This document shows positions 17,301 to 24,681 of a stretch of DNA of 27,854 nt, one piece after another. The notes below the pieces were generated by a model. It did not search any database. It was not told the origin of the DNA and worked only from the letters and a program-made list of their open reading frames with translations. This DNA is from CAYXFZ01 sp964464385 (lineage in GTDB: Bacteria > Planctomycetota > UBA1135). The stretch covers positions 1 to 27,854 of the forward strand of contig CAYXFZ010000025.1 in the NCBI GenBank assembly GCA_964464385.1, in the 5' to 3' direction. The stretch's first letter is position 1. Every line of letters starts with the position of its first letter. Position numbers and translations under genes: made by a program.

Positions 17301-18511
17301 AACTGTCCAGAACCGTCGCTGGGGCCAATCTTTTGTTGTCTGGCATCTTGGAGGCGCAAATTCCGGAATCCTTGCTCGCGTCCAATGCATGGGAGCGAAT
17401 GTCCGAGCTATTGCCAAACAATCGCGAGATGCAGGAAATCTGGGCCCAGAAGGCCAAGTCCTTGCCGCAAGCCTTGCAGTTGGACGGTAGTCCTGGTCAA
17501 TATTCCGCCACCCAGCTTTCCTTGTCTGGTCCGTTTACGGTGGAGGCATGGGTGCGACTGGAAGAAGGGATTGACAATGCCGATGGCCTCTTGGGGCGGC
17601 CTGGTGGAGCCGATCTGAATTTTCATGATGCCCGGGCCCGATTTTATGGGGGCCCTGCCCTGGGAGATTTGGTCATTGCCAAGCGCCGAATGACCCCGGA
17701 AATTTGGACCCATGTTGCCTTGAGCCGGGACCGCTCTGGAATCTTTCGTATTTATCTTGACGGAGAATTGGATGCTGTAGGCAAAAACAAAAATACCAGC
17801 GATTTTCAGTACTTGGATATTGGCCGCACTTCTCCAACCCAAGCGGGCACAGCCGGGGCCTTGATGGAATTCAGGCTCTGGAGTCATGCTCGCAGTGCTG
17901 ACGCGATCCGCACCTTCTTTCGGCACAAGCTTTCTGTCAGGGAAGAAGGCCTGGTCCTTTCCTTCCCGTGGGGAGGGGATCCGCGTTCCCTCGAGGGCGG
18001 TGCCCACGTGGTTCCGATCTCCCAAAGCCCTCGGCTCCTTGACGAGGTTGCCGCCGCGAAACAGGAACAAGAATTGGCCCGTTATCGCGGCATGATCGAA
18101 AAGCCCGGGGATGTCAACCGGGGTGCAAGCTTGTTTCAGGGGCTGTGCCTGTCTTGTCACACGGTCGGGGGCAAAGGAGCTGGTGTGGCTCCAGCTCTAG
18201 ATGGAACTTCTCATCGTGACCTTGACAGTTTGTTGCGTGCTGTAGTTTTTCCGAACGCTGCCTTTGAGCCGGGTTATCGAACTTATCGGCTCGAAACCTA
18301 TTCCGGTGAAATATACGAGGGCTTCTTCGTTGGCAAGGACGAACTTGGCACCACGATCGGTTTTATGGGTGGGACTCAAGTGTTTGTTGAAGCTAAAGAT
18401 ATCCGCCGGGCTCGTTTTTTGGATCGCTCCTTTATGTTGGCTGGGATTTTGGATGGATTGGACGACCAGAGGGTTGCCGATTTGTTCGCCATGATTGCAA
18501 CCATTCCTTAA
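14339..18511 (+). CDS. Giant secreted DUF1080 / PVC dehydrogenase / HEAT / LamG / cytochrome c protein
   Basis: 1390 residues from the ATG at 14339, chosen because it begins a signal peptide (MDIFLLTLLAFPGHLCP); an open extension upstream overlaps the divergent gene and is not secretory. Domains in order: DUF1080 lectin/3-keto-disaccharide hydrolase fold (about 20-206; TIFDGKTLQGWE), PVC membrane-bound dehydrogenase propeller (about 212-585; VPHGFVVELVASEETGLPKP, IVDWYNK), HEAT repeats (about 590-1040), a LamG-like jelly roll (about 1044-1200; FTVEAWVRLEEG) and a PVC heme-binding domain with CLSCH at 1270-1274. The architecture points to a cell-surface carbohydrate-oxidising enzyme with built-in binding modules and electron acceptor. 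The substrate is not known. Confidence 0.88.
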   Translation: MDIFLLTLLAFPGHLCPQDAETIFDGKTLQGWETSDPQIWRVENGALVGGDLQTKIAENSFLFSNKEYADFELRLQFRLEGVPGQGMINSGVQFRSKRLKNGHAAGYQADLGDPSWWGALYDENRRNRVLAASEANPVDLRLRSGKWNDYVIRCEGPEIKLWINGVATVDYTEPDSGIPRAGKIGFQVHSGGPVQASFRGITIQTLPSSESGLTPEEELASFQVPHGFVVELVASEETGLPKPITIQFDDAGRMWSMTATEYPMDANESPEAAAELWEKGGRDQVVVIDKPCDPGPHRARTFLEGLAMPMGLLPWKNGVILGHGSDVIFIEDRNGDGTADHRQVLLSGFGVQDSHLMPHQFTFMPNGWIAMAQGAFNSSQVVAGKNAPVTFNYCKLGRFRPDGSKFEIIGYGFNNIWGLALGREGETFIQEANDMNYSVVPFQNYSTYPGIGNEKFRPYAPIAAPITDFFLGGTGLSGLALFESRSGSFPSSWDSVMFVANPITGTIHAVKIGETEGGGYSTTRLANFLTSSDEQFRPIALQFGPDGCLYIVDWYNKIISHNEVSREHPARDKSRGRVWRVRHESQTRRDIPDLTKVPDLALVEYLKSDSTWEMRAAWRQIMFRQPRHLAPALAQLAQDESQRADARIHALWSLKSLGEVNAKISLDMLRSPNRNIRREALRVQDGWLESSMVDDPDPQVRAEAIRSLLRQENFTQDHMFELIRFAKPSLGVAPVADIPWAGRHGTPVPAGPLYDREFERFLVRMGLERQPASLVQFLESRRAGQLDPESRLFASLALPSDQVVGHFLRAWQDVDRLPNEEELVLLLRGRSDRKLMPLMEELFSDPKRSPGLMRAALGLRDRLEQSGLEDVFTPALLRLSRSQGQEDLLVDMVAAFQLKKLRKPVAKVLANSRHDLSLRIAALQALRRIGAGADQAVLACLDPSTTPQGLRLSALVAVGASGSAQHFSRVIKAITKLSQVELEGVVDELSRTVAGANLLLSGILEAQIPESLLASNAWERMSELLPNNREMQEIWAQKAKSLPQALQLDGSPGQYSATQLSLSGPFTVEAWVRLEEGIDNADGLLGRPGGADLNFHDARARFYGGPALGDLVIAKRRMTPEIWTHVALSRDRSGIFRIYLDGELDAVGKNKNTSDFQYLDIGRTSPTQAGTAGALMEFRLWSHARSADAIRTFFRHKLSVREEGLVLSFPWGGDPRSLEGGAHVVPISQSPRLLDEVAAAKQEQELARYRGMIEKPGDVNRGASLFQGLCLSCHTVGGKGAGVAPALDGTSHRDLDSLLRAVVFPNAAFEPGYRTYRLETYSGEIYEGFFVGKDELGTTIGFMGGTQVFVEAKDIRRARFLDRSFMLAGILDGLDDQRVADLFAMIATIP

Positions 18512-18526
18512 GCTGGCCCAAGGTTT

Positions 18527-21500
18527 TTATTGCGGGGCTTTCCGCAATTCCGGCAAGGAGACTTGCTCGGCAATGGCGAGGTAAGCCACCAAATCTCGAG
18601 CTTGCTCCGTGGTCATGCCTTGCAATTGTCGAGCCGGCATGATGGAGACGGAGGAACGAGAAATCTTGGTCTCGCCGTTGGCGTTTTGAGCCAATTGGCT
18701 GCGGGAGACAGTTACCTCTTGGTTGCCATTGCGCAAGGTGATGCTGAGGTCGTTTTCCTCCGCCACCATGCCGGAAACTACGCGACCGTCCTGGAGGTAC
18801 ACCGTCGTCATGAGGTATTCGCGGCCCACTTCGGAACTGGGATCGAGGATGTTTCGCAATATGTAATCCAAATCGGCCCGATTGGAGCCGGTGAGATCTG
18901 GCCCCAAGTCTCCGCCTTCGCCAAATAGAGTGTGGCAGGGCATGCAGTTTTGGGCAAAGAGGGCGCGGCCCTGCGGAAGGTTGGCCTGGGACAATACAGA
19001 AGGAGTCAGCTTCTCCATCCAAGATTTCAACTCAGTTTCGATCGAGGTCGGTGTGGCCACCACACGACCCCAAGCTGATTGCAAAAGCTGCAGGACCTGT
19101 GGATCGTCCAGCAGGGTGAGTTGGCGGCGAATGCCGGCATCTTCCAGGACGGAGCGCGGAAAATCCCCGTTCAAAATGAGGCGCAACAAAATGCGCGCGT
19201 AAGTGGATCGAGATGTGAGAATATTGAGGCTGGCTTGTTGTTCTTCTAAACTTGCCATTTTCCAATGAAAAAACAGTCTCTCCGGTGTATCTGGGTGGTC
19301 ATAGGCGGCGAGTGCCCGCAACGCAGGGATGCGCATCGGTTTTTCCGCCAGGAGTCGATGCAAAACTGGGGCGAGTTCAGCATCCCGAACACGCAGCAAT
19401 CCCTGCAAAGCCTCATTCCGTTTGCCGATTTCCTGCTGCGGATCCTCAAGAGTAGAGCGCAAAAACGGGGCCACCGTTCGATCACCAAAGGCCAGGGATA
19501 ATTTTGCCGCCCGATCCCGAAACTGCGGTTTTGCGAGCAAACGAGACGCAAGTTGTGGCCAAGATACTGGCATGGACAGATCGGGGCGAGTATCCAATGC
19601 TCGATCCATTTCGGCAAGCATGCTTTCGAGTTGGCCTCCTTCGGTTTGATTCATGGCCGCACAAAGTGCCTCCAGGCCAGCGGTTTCGCCAGCGGCCAAG
19701 CGGCGCCAGAAGTATGCAGCCAAGGGTTGTACCTTCGCTTCCAAGGCCAAGTTCACGGCTCTGGCAGGATCTAACTCCGCTAAGGCTTCCACCCCGTACC
19801 AAAGGAGAAGCGGGATGTTGGCATCCCTGGAATCCTCTTCGTGAGCCATCAGCCTGGCAGCCAGAGACCAACGCTGAGAGAGCGGGATGCGCTGCAGACC
19901 AGAAGCCAAGGCAAGTCGGACGATAGGAGAGGGGTCGTCCTTGGCCAAAGATTCCAATTGCCGCATCAGGGATGGACTTGGCGTCTGATTTTCCAATCCC
20001 AGGCGCACGGCCCAAGCGCGAAGATGAGGATCTTGGTCACCGAGAAATATGCTGAGAAGATCCGCATCAATTCCACCCACGGCGTGCAAGGCCCAGAGAG
20101 CTCGCAAACGGCGGGGGGTGTCCGGGTGCGAACGAGCGAGCATTTCCAAGGAGCGATTGGTTTCCTCATTTCCGCCGCGCTCCTGCAACAATCGCCGCGC
20201 GGTTCTCACCTGCCAATCATTGGGATGCAACTGCAGATCCACCAATTCCAAATTGGACAAGGTGTCCAGCGCCACCGCTTGCGGCGCCGGTTGGCCCCAA
20301 GTCACCTGGTAAAGGCGACCATTGCTGCGGTCCCATACCTCTGGGTCGCCCCGATGGCAGGCCTGGCGGTCATACCAATCAATGAAATAAACACCACCAT
20401 CCGGTCCCGTTTGCAAATCGACGCCACGATACCACTGGTCGTTGGCCAGCAAAAAATCGGGGGCGTGGCTGGCGGAATAGCCTGATCCTTGGGGTTGCAG
20501 CACATCCCGATTGATGCGGTTGCCCAAAATGTTGTGCATAAACAAACTATTGCGATACTCGGCCGGGAAGTTGTCGCCCAAATAGATCATGGCTCCGCAA
20601 TGCGCGTGTCCGCCCCCGGCGGCATCGGTTCCCTTGGAGTCCACAGGGGAATTGCGTCCCCACCAAGCATGGTCGGCCACCTTGCCGGTGTAGTGGCGAT
20701 GGTCGGCAATGGTCTGGAGGTCGTCAAAAACAAAAGGGTTGAAGTGCGGGCCGGCTTGACGTTGCATGCGGCCCCCTGGAATGGCGTGAAAAAGATGAGG
20801 GATGACACAGGCCGTAAGAAAAGCCTGCCCATGGTCATCAAAATCCACCCCCCAAGGATTGCTCGTGCCCCAAGCAAAGACTTCAAATTCGTGCCGCTGA
20901 GGATGAAAGCGCCAAACACCTGCATTGATCGGGATCCGCTCCTCGTCCGGCGTGTCCAGTTTGCCGACACGGGAATGAGTGAACACTCCCTGGCACCCAT
21001 AGAGCCAACCATCTGGCCCCCAAGTAAAGGAATTCAAGGTTTCGTGCGTGTCCTGATAGCCCCAACCGTCCAGCAAAATTTCTGGGGGGCCATCTGCTTT
21101 CAAATCTCCATCTTGATCCGCCAAAAACATCAGGTGCGGGGCGGCGCCGACCCATACGCCTCCGAACCCGACCGCCAAGCCGCTGACCAGATTCAATCCC
21201 TCGGCAAACACATGGTGAGTTTCGAATTCTCCATCGGCATCTTGATCCTCCAAGACGAGAATGCGATCCAAGCCTTGGCCCTCGGCGCGTCGTTGCGGGT
21301 AGGAGTAGGCCTCGGCGACCCAAAGTCGCCCTCGCGCGTCGATGGTGAAGGCGATCGGTTGATGCAGATCCGGCTCGGCGGCGATGACGCGGACTTGGAA
21401 CCCTTCGGGTACCGTCATGGTGGCCGCCGCCGCCTCCGCTTCCAGGCCGCTTTGTTGCAAAACCTTGTATGGGATAATCTGCGGCAGTTTCCGCTCTTGA

Positions 21501-23212
21501 ACGAACTTGGGCTTGATCTCATGGAAGAGAAAATCGTCATAGTTGATGTGTCCCCAACCCCCGGTTTCTTCGTCCACCAGTCGAACGCGAATGATTTGAC
21601 CCTGAAAAGTTCTCAAATCCACGGCCACGCGTTGCATGGTTTCATGGTTGGGTCCCGGGGTCATGAAAAGCACGGCGTCATCCGCCGCCCGCACCAATTC
21701 CAGGCGGGTTTTCAGACTGCGGCCACCACCCACCAACATGCTGGCCCAAGGATGGATTACGCGAAAAGGTGCACTGGTCAGAGTTCCCACCCGCCCATTA
21801 CCGTGGATTTCATAACCACCAATCCAAAAGCGGCCCTCGTGGCGGCTGACAACGCTACCCAGTCGGGTCGCGACCGAATCTCCTGAAACGGGTTGGTCGG
21901 TAAAGGCATTCCCGGTGGCGGTCCAGCCCTGCAGGTCACCCCACTCCAAGTTGAGGTTGATGCTCACGCCGTCTTTGCCGACAGGGGGTACGCCCGCCTC
22001 AAAGGCGGTTTGCCTGCGTTGCTGCAACAGAAAGGTGCCCTTCTTGTTGGAAATCACAATGTCGGTGAGACCGTCTCCGTTGGCATCACCCGCAACAACT
22101 TGTACGCCGACACCAGAATCGTCATCAGCCAAGTGCGGTACGAATTCCACAACTCCCTCTTCAGTCCAGGTTCTGGAAAACCAATAGACCACCGCCGCGG
22201 CGGCGGAGTCGGGATCGCCGCTTGGGCCGTGCGCCCAATAGCGCTTGCCAGTGATGAAATCCTGTCGACCGTCTCCGTCCACGTCTGCCAAACACAGGGC
22301 GTGCATTTGCGAAAAGGAGACGCCGTAGGGATTGTCATCCGGGCGTGAATCCAAAATGCGGTGCTCTCGAAAGTCCAGTTTCGGGCCGTCCGTGATTTGC
22401 TCAAACCAGGACAGGCCCCAGCCATGGGCATCCAGGCTGGTGATCACATCCAAATCGCCATCTTCGTCCACATCCATGGGTAGCATCTGGGCGCCGCCAC
22501 GCCGCTGCGAAAAGGAGAAGGGGTGAAACTCCCACACTGGATCTTCTCGTAAGTTTTCGGGCTGGACCCAGATGCCGATTGTCATCATCAAATCTTGGCG
22601 CCCGTCACCGTTCCAATCTCCAACGCCTAGGCCGTGGGTGTAGCGGGAACCCACGTCCTGAGCGGATACCGGATGAAACTGCCAAGCAAGGCTGGCGTCC
22701 GATGGGTCAGGACCCGCCCAGCCCAGTTTCCCTTTTTGCTGGCAGACGATTTCGGGAATGCCATCCCCGGTGATGTCCGTGAAGGTGGGGGATTCGTTGT
22801 CCACTCCTTCCAAGACGCGGTGGCGGATCCAAGGGGCATCGGATGGCCCTGGGTTCTGAAACCAAGAGGCATCTTCCCCGGGAAAACCGATGACCAAAAT
22901 GTCGTTTTTGTGATCCGCATTGAAATCGTGCACAAAGGCGAAGAAGTTGTCGGAATAACCACTGGGGTCGAAATTTTTTGGCGAAAAGTAGGCGTGGCGT
23001 TCCTGGAAGTCAGGGCCTTCATACCACCACGGCCCGGCGATCAAATCGAGGCGGCCATCTCCATTGAGGTCGCCCAAGGTTGCCCCCTCGGCATAAAAAT
23101 CCTGGTCCAGCACCAAGCGCTCAAAACTACACCGAGTGGAAGCAGACTCCGAGGCCTCTTGGGCCAAGGATTGCCCAAGGAGGAGGAGAGTGGCGACCCA
23201 AGGCAACTGCAT
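18527..23212 (-). CDS. Giant secreted FG-GAP / levanase-lectin / PVC dehydrogenase / HEAT / cytochrome c protein
   Basis: 1561 residues with a signal peptide (MQLPWVATLLLLGQSLAQ). The N-terminal 400 residues hold seven calcium-loop FG-GAP/VCBS motifs, such as DLNGDGRLD (48), DWNGDGRQD (199) and DANGDGLTD (376). Residues about 418-568 resemble the lectin-like domain next to GH32 levanases (GTLTSAPFRV, LVGGG, GGWGHINYDDF). The PVC dehydrogenase propeller follows (about 599-975; TVPEGFQVRVIAAEPDLHQP, YFIDWYDRQA), then HEAT repeats (about 980-1400) and a heme-binding domain with CMPCH at 1423-1427. It is convergent with the other giant cytochrome, 15 nt apart. It is probably a surface-exposed dehydrogenase of a sugar or glycan; the domain calls are from memory of the families. 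Confidence 0.88.
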   Translation of the reverse strand: MQLPWVATLLLLGQSLAQEASESASTRCSFERLVLDQDFYAEGATLGDLNGDGRLDLIAGPWWYEGPDFQERHAYFSPKNFDPSGYSDNFFAFVHDFNADHKNDILVIGFPGEDASWFQNPGPSDAPWIRHRVLEGVDNESPTFTDITGDGIPEIVCQQKGKLGWAGPDPSDASLAWQFHPVSAQDVGSRYTHGLGVGDWNGDGRQDLMMTIGIWVQPENLREDPVWEFHPFSFSQRRGGAQMLPMDVDEDGDLDVITSLDAHGWGLSWFEQITDGPKLDFREHRILDSRPDDNPYGVSFSQMHALCLADVDGDGRQDFITGKRYWAHGPSGDPDSAAAAVVYWFSRTWTEEGVVEFVPHLADDDSGVGVQVVAGDANGDGLTDIVISNKKGTFLLQQRRQTAFEAGVPPVGKDGVSINLNLEWGDLQGWTATGNAFTDQPVSGDSVATRLGSVVSRHEGRFWIGGYEIHGNGRVGTLTSAPFRVIHPWASMLVGGGRSLKTRLELVRAADDAVLFMTPGPNHETMQRVAVDLRTFQGQIIRVRLVDEETGGWGHINYDDFLFHEIKPKFVQERKLPQIIPYKVLQQSGLEAEAAAATMTVPEGFQVRVIAAEPDLHQPIAFTIDARGRLWVAEAYSYPQRRAEGQGLDRILVLEDQDADGEFETHHVFAEGLNLVSGLAVGFGGVWVGAAPHLMFLADQDGDLKADGPPEILLDGWGYQDTHETLNSFTWGPDGWLYGCQGVFTHSRVGKLDTPDEERIPINAGVWRFHPQRHEFEVFAWGTSNPWGVDFDDHGQAFLTACVIPHLFHAIPGGRMQRQAGPHFNPFVFDDLQTIADHRHYTGKVADHAWWGRNSPVDSKGTDAAGGGHAHCGAMIYLGDNFPAEYRNSLFMHNILGNRINRDVLQPQGSGYSASHAPDFLLANDQWYRGVDLQTGPDGGVYFIDWYDRQACHRGDPEVWDRSNGRLYQVTWGQPAPQAVALDTLSNLELVDLQLHPNDWQVRTARRLLQERGGNEETNRSLEMLARSHPDTPRRLRALWALHAVGGIDADLLSIFLGDQDPHLRAWAVRLGLENQTPSPSLMRQLESLAKDDPSPIVRLALASGLQRIPLSQRWSLAARLMAHEEDSRDANIPLLLWYGVEALAELDPARAVNLALEAKVQPLAAYFWRRLAAGETAGLEALCAAMNQTEGGQLESMLAEMDRALDTRPDLSMPVSWPQLASRLLAKPQFRDRAAKLSLAFGDRTVAPFLRSTLEDPQQEIGKRNEALQGLLRVRDAELAPVLHRLLAEKPMRIPALRALAAYDHPDTPERLFFHWKMASLEEQQASLNILTSRSTYARILLRLILNGDFPRSVLEDAGIRRQLTLLDDPQVLQLLQSAWGRVVATPTSIETELKSWMEKLTPSVLSQANLPQGRALFAQNCMPCHTLFGEGGDLGPDLTGSNRADLDYILRNILDPSSEVGREYLMTTVYLQDGRVVSGMVAEENDLSITLRNGNQEVTVSRSQLAQNANGETKISRSSVSIMPARQLQGMTTEQARDLVAYLAIAEQVSLPELRKAPQ

Positions 23213-23272
23213 TTTGCCACCATAGTCCTACGGAAGGTCCGCTGAGGAGCTGTGCTACAAAGAAACCTGGAA

Positions 23273-23554
23273 ATGGTGAACCCCGGCCATCGCATCGGCG
23301 ACTTCGAGCTCATCCGCGAACTGGGGAGTGGGGGCATGGGCACGGTCTGGGAGTGGACGCAGATTGACTTTTACAGTGAATGGTCCACTCGTTCGATCAT
23401 TTTTTACCGTGGGGGCGGATTTACCTCGACCTCTGCTCACGCCCGTACCGCCCACCGGCATTACGCTCAGGAAGACTTCTTCAGTCCATACATAGGCCTG
23501 CGCCCGGCCCGCCCGATTGAGAACGGTCCAGATATCGCCGAGGCGCAGAAGTAA
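23273..23554 (+). pseudogene. Kinase N-terminus fused by deletion to a formylglycine-generating-enzyme C-terminus
   Basis: An ATG at 23273 opens a 93-residue frame. Its first half is a Ser/Thr kinase start with the nucleotide loop (IGDFELIRELGSGGMGTVWE). Immediately after, the sequence reads as the C-terminal part of an FGE/SUMF1 domain: WEWTQIDFY, then FYRGGGFTSTSAHARTAHRH and IGLRPARP. Everything between, including the kinase catalytic core, is missing. Kinase-FGE fusion proteins are known in Planctomycetota, so this is best read as an internal deletion of such a gene. The frame is intact, so a small peptide could be made, but it cannot be a kinase. Confidence 0.7.
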
Positions 23555-23565
23555 TCAAAACTTCC

Positions 23566-23622
23566 CCCGGCCGCTGCCTTGGCGATTTCGAACTTATCCG
23601 CGAGTTGGGTTCGGGTGGATGA
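23566..23622 (+). pseudogene. Second Ser/Thr kinase N-terminal fragment
   Basis: In frame, 23566-23619 encodes PGRCLGDFELIRELGSGG, nearly identical to the kinase start 290 nt upstream, then hits TGA at 23620. Compared with the first copy (GSGGMG) a single base is missing after the last glycine codon, and no kinase sequence continues in any frame. It is a remnant, lying directly in front of the lexA promoter. Confidence 0.7.
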
Positions 23623-23644
23623 GGGCTTGCATTGGGGTAGGGAC

Positions 23645-23660
23645 TATGATAAATATCATA
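23645..23660. promoter_or_regulatory. Candidate LexA operator, 7+7 bp palindrome upstream of lexA
   Basis: TATGATA-AA-TATCATA is a perfect 7-bp inverted repeat with a 2-bp centre, ending one base before the lexA ATG at 23662. Its left half contains TATGAT, a good -10 hexamer, so a bound repressor would block transcription. It stands out as AT-rich in a GC-rich stretch. It differs from the classical gammaproteobacterial (CTGT-N8-ACAG) and Gram-positive (GAAC-N4-GTTC) LexA boxes. Autoregulation by LexA is inferred from position. Confidence 0.55.
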
Positions 23661-23661
23661 T

Positions 23662-24313
23662 ATGAGTTTCGACGCCACTCCCTCCCTGCGCCAGCAAGCC
23701 ACTTTGGCGGCCCTACAGGCCTATTGGGCCGAATACGGCATGCCGCCCACTCGGGCCGAACTGGGCGAGCGACTTGGCGTCCGTCCACAAACGGCCGATT
23801 TCCATNNNNNNNNNNCGTGCTTTGGCGAAGAAAGGGCTCTTGCGTTTGGGCCGAGGGGCGCGGGATATGGAGTTGGCGGGGCCCTTGGCCAGGGCGGCGG
23901 CCGAGACTTTGCCGATCGTCGGCAGGGTAGCGGCCGGGGCACCCCTGACGGCGATTGAAAACCTGGAGGGCACGCTCCCCGTACCGGCTGGCACAGGCGC
24001 CGATTTTGCCCTGCGCGTCTCGGGGGACTCCATGATCGAGGCCGGCATCTTGGATGGCGACTTGGTTTTGGTGGAGCACTGTGAAACCGCCGACAAGGGA
24101 GAGATTGTGGTGGCCTTGTTGGGCGAGGGCGACGAACTCGAAGCCACCGTCAAGCGTTACCTCCCAGGCCGCGGGCGGGTGGTGCTTCGTCCCGCCAACG
24201 CCACGATGGAAGATCTGGTCGTGCACCGTGGTGATCCTTTTGCCTTGGCCGGTCGCGTGGTGGGAGTGTTACGTTTGTGGGGTCGAGGTGCGAGCCCTGG
24301 GGGGCAAGGTTGA
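23662..24313 (+). CDS. lexA: LexA repressor (S24 autopeptidase), interrupted by an assembly gap
   Basis: The N-terminal winged-helix part reads MPPTRAELGERLGVRPQTAD, close to E. coli LexA. Ten Ns follow at 23806-23815. The reading frame then resumes one register later with RALAKKGLLRL. The Ala-Gly self-cleavage site (VGRVAAGAP), catalytic Ser (SGDSM, codon at 24029) and Lys (ATVKRY, codon at 24152) are all intact. The apparent frameshift is an artefact: codons on both sides of the gap are complete, so the missing length is a multiple of three, and alignment to E. coli (EEHLKALARKG) suggests one codon. The true protein would be about 214 residues. It represses SOS genes until RecA filaments trigger cleavage. 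It is first in a coupled four-gene operon. Confidence 0.92.
23806..23815. other. Assembly gap (10 N) inside lexA
   Basis: A placeholder run of ten Ns within the lexA DNA-binding domain. Protein alignment indicates that the real missing sequence is about 3 nt, so gene finders will split or frameshift lexA here. Confidence 0.95.
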
Positions 24314-24678
24314 TGAACCTTCCTTGGTTAGAGTCCGTGCGCCCCAATGGCAAGGCGGCGCAGTTTCAAGCACGCGTGGGTGCGCACACCCGCGAGCTCG
24401 AACGTTTTTTCTTGCGCTTGCACGCGCCCGCACCATGTGCGGAAGGTTTTTGGGCGGGCGATCTCCTGGCCGTGACTTGTGGCCCGGACGCTGAGCCCGG
24501 TGACTTGGTGGTGTGGAGTACCGGCAGCACCGCCAGTTTGGCTCTGGCCCGCATCGGTGCCGATCTTGCGCTGGCTCCGGTCGGCGGATTCCCCGCCCCG
24601 CCAGATCCGGCGCTGGCCGAGGCTCGCGTGCGCGGGGTGGTGGTGGGTCGCCTCCGCGCGACTCGCAAGGTGGTCTGA
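24313..24678 (+). CDS. Small S24-fold protein without catalytic residues (UmuD'-like candidate)
   Basis: 121 residues; the ATG overlaps the lexA stop (TGATG), indicating translational coupling. From residue 44 it follows the LexA/UmuD C-terminal strand pattern: GFWAGDLLAV against LexA GILDGDLVLV, PGDLVV against KGEIVV, LALARI against ATVKRY, and RVRGVVVGRLR against ALAGRVVGVLR. At the catalytic positions Ser is replaced by Ala and Lys by Ala, so it should be unable to self-cleave. No DNA-binding domain is present; the first 40 residues form a short arm. UmuD has a similar size and also precedes a Y-family polymerase gene. It occupies the place of imuA in the usual lexA-imuA-imuB-dnaE2 cassette but shows no RecA-like Walker motif. 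The fold assignment is by eye. Confidence 0.6.
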   Translation: MNLPWLESVRPNGKAAQFQARVGAHTRELERFFLRLHAPAPCAEGFWAGDLLAVTCGPDAEPGDLVVWSTGSTASLALARIGADLALAPVGGFPAPPDPALAEARVRGVVVGRLRATRKVV

Positions 24679-24681
24679 GCG

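Noticed and set aside
18529..18548. ATTGCGG/CCGCAAT hairpin between the convergent giant genes as a terminator
   Set aside because: A 7-bp stem with a 6-nt loop exists, but no U-tract follows on either strand and it lies inside the 3' end of the reverse gene.
20489..21886. Forward open frame of 465 codons
   Set aside because: It runs antisense to the 1561-residue cytochrome, which shows continuous domains; a GC-bias shadow.
24313..24678. ImuA (RecA-like) identity for the small SOS gene
   Set aside because: Only 121 residues, no Walker A or B motif, and the strand pattern instead follows the S24 peptidase fold.
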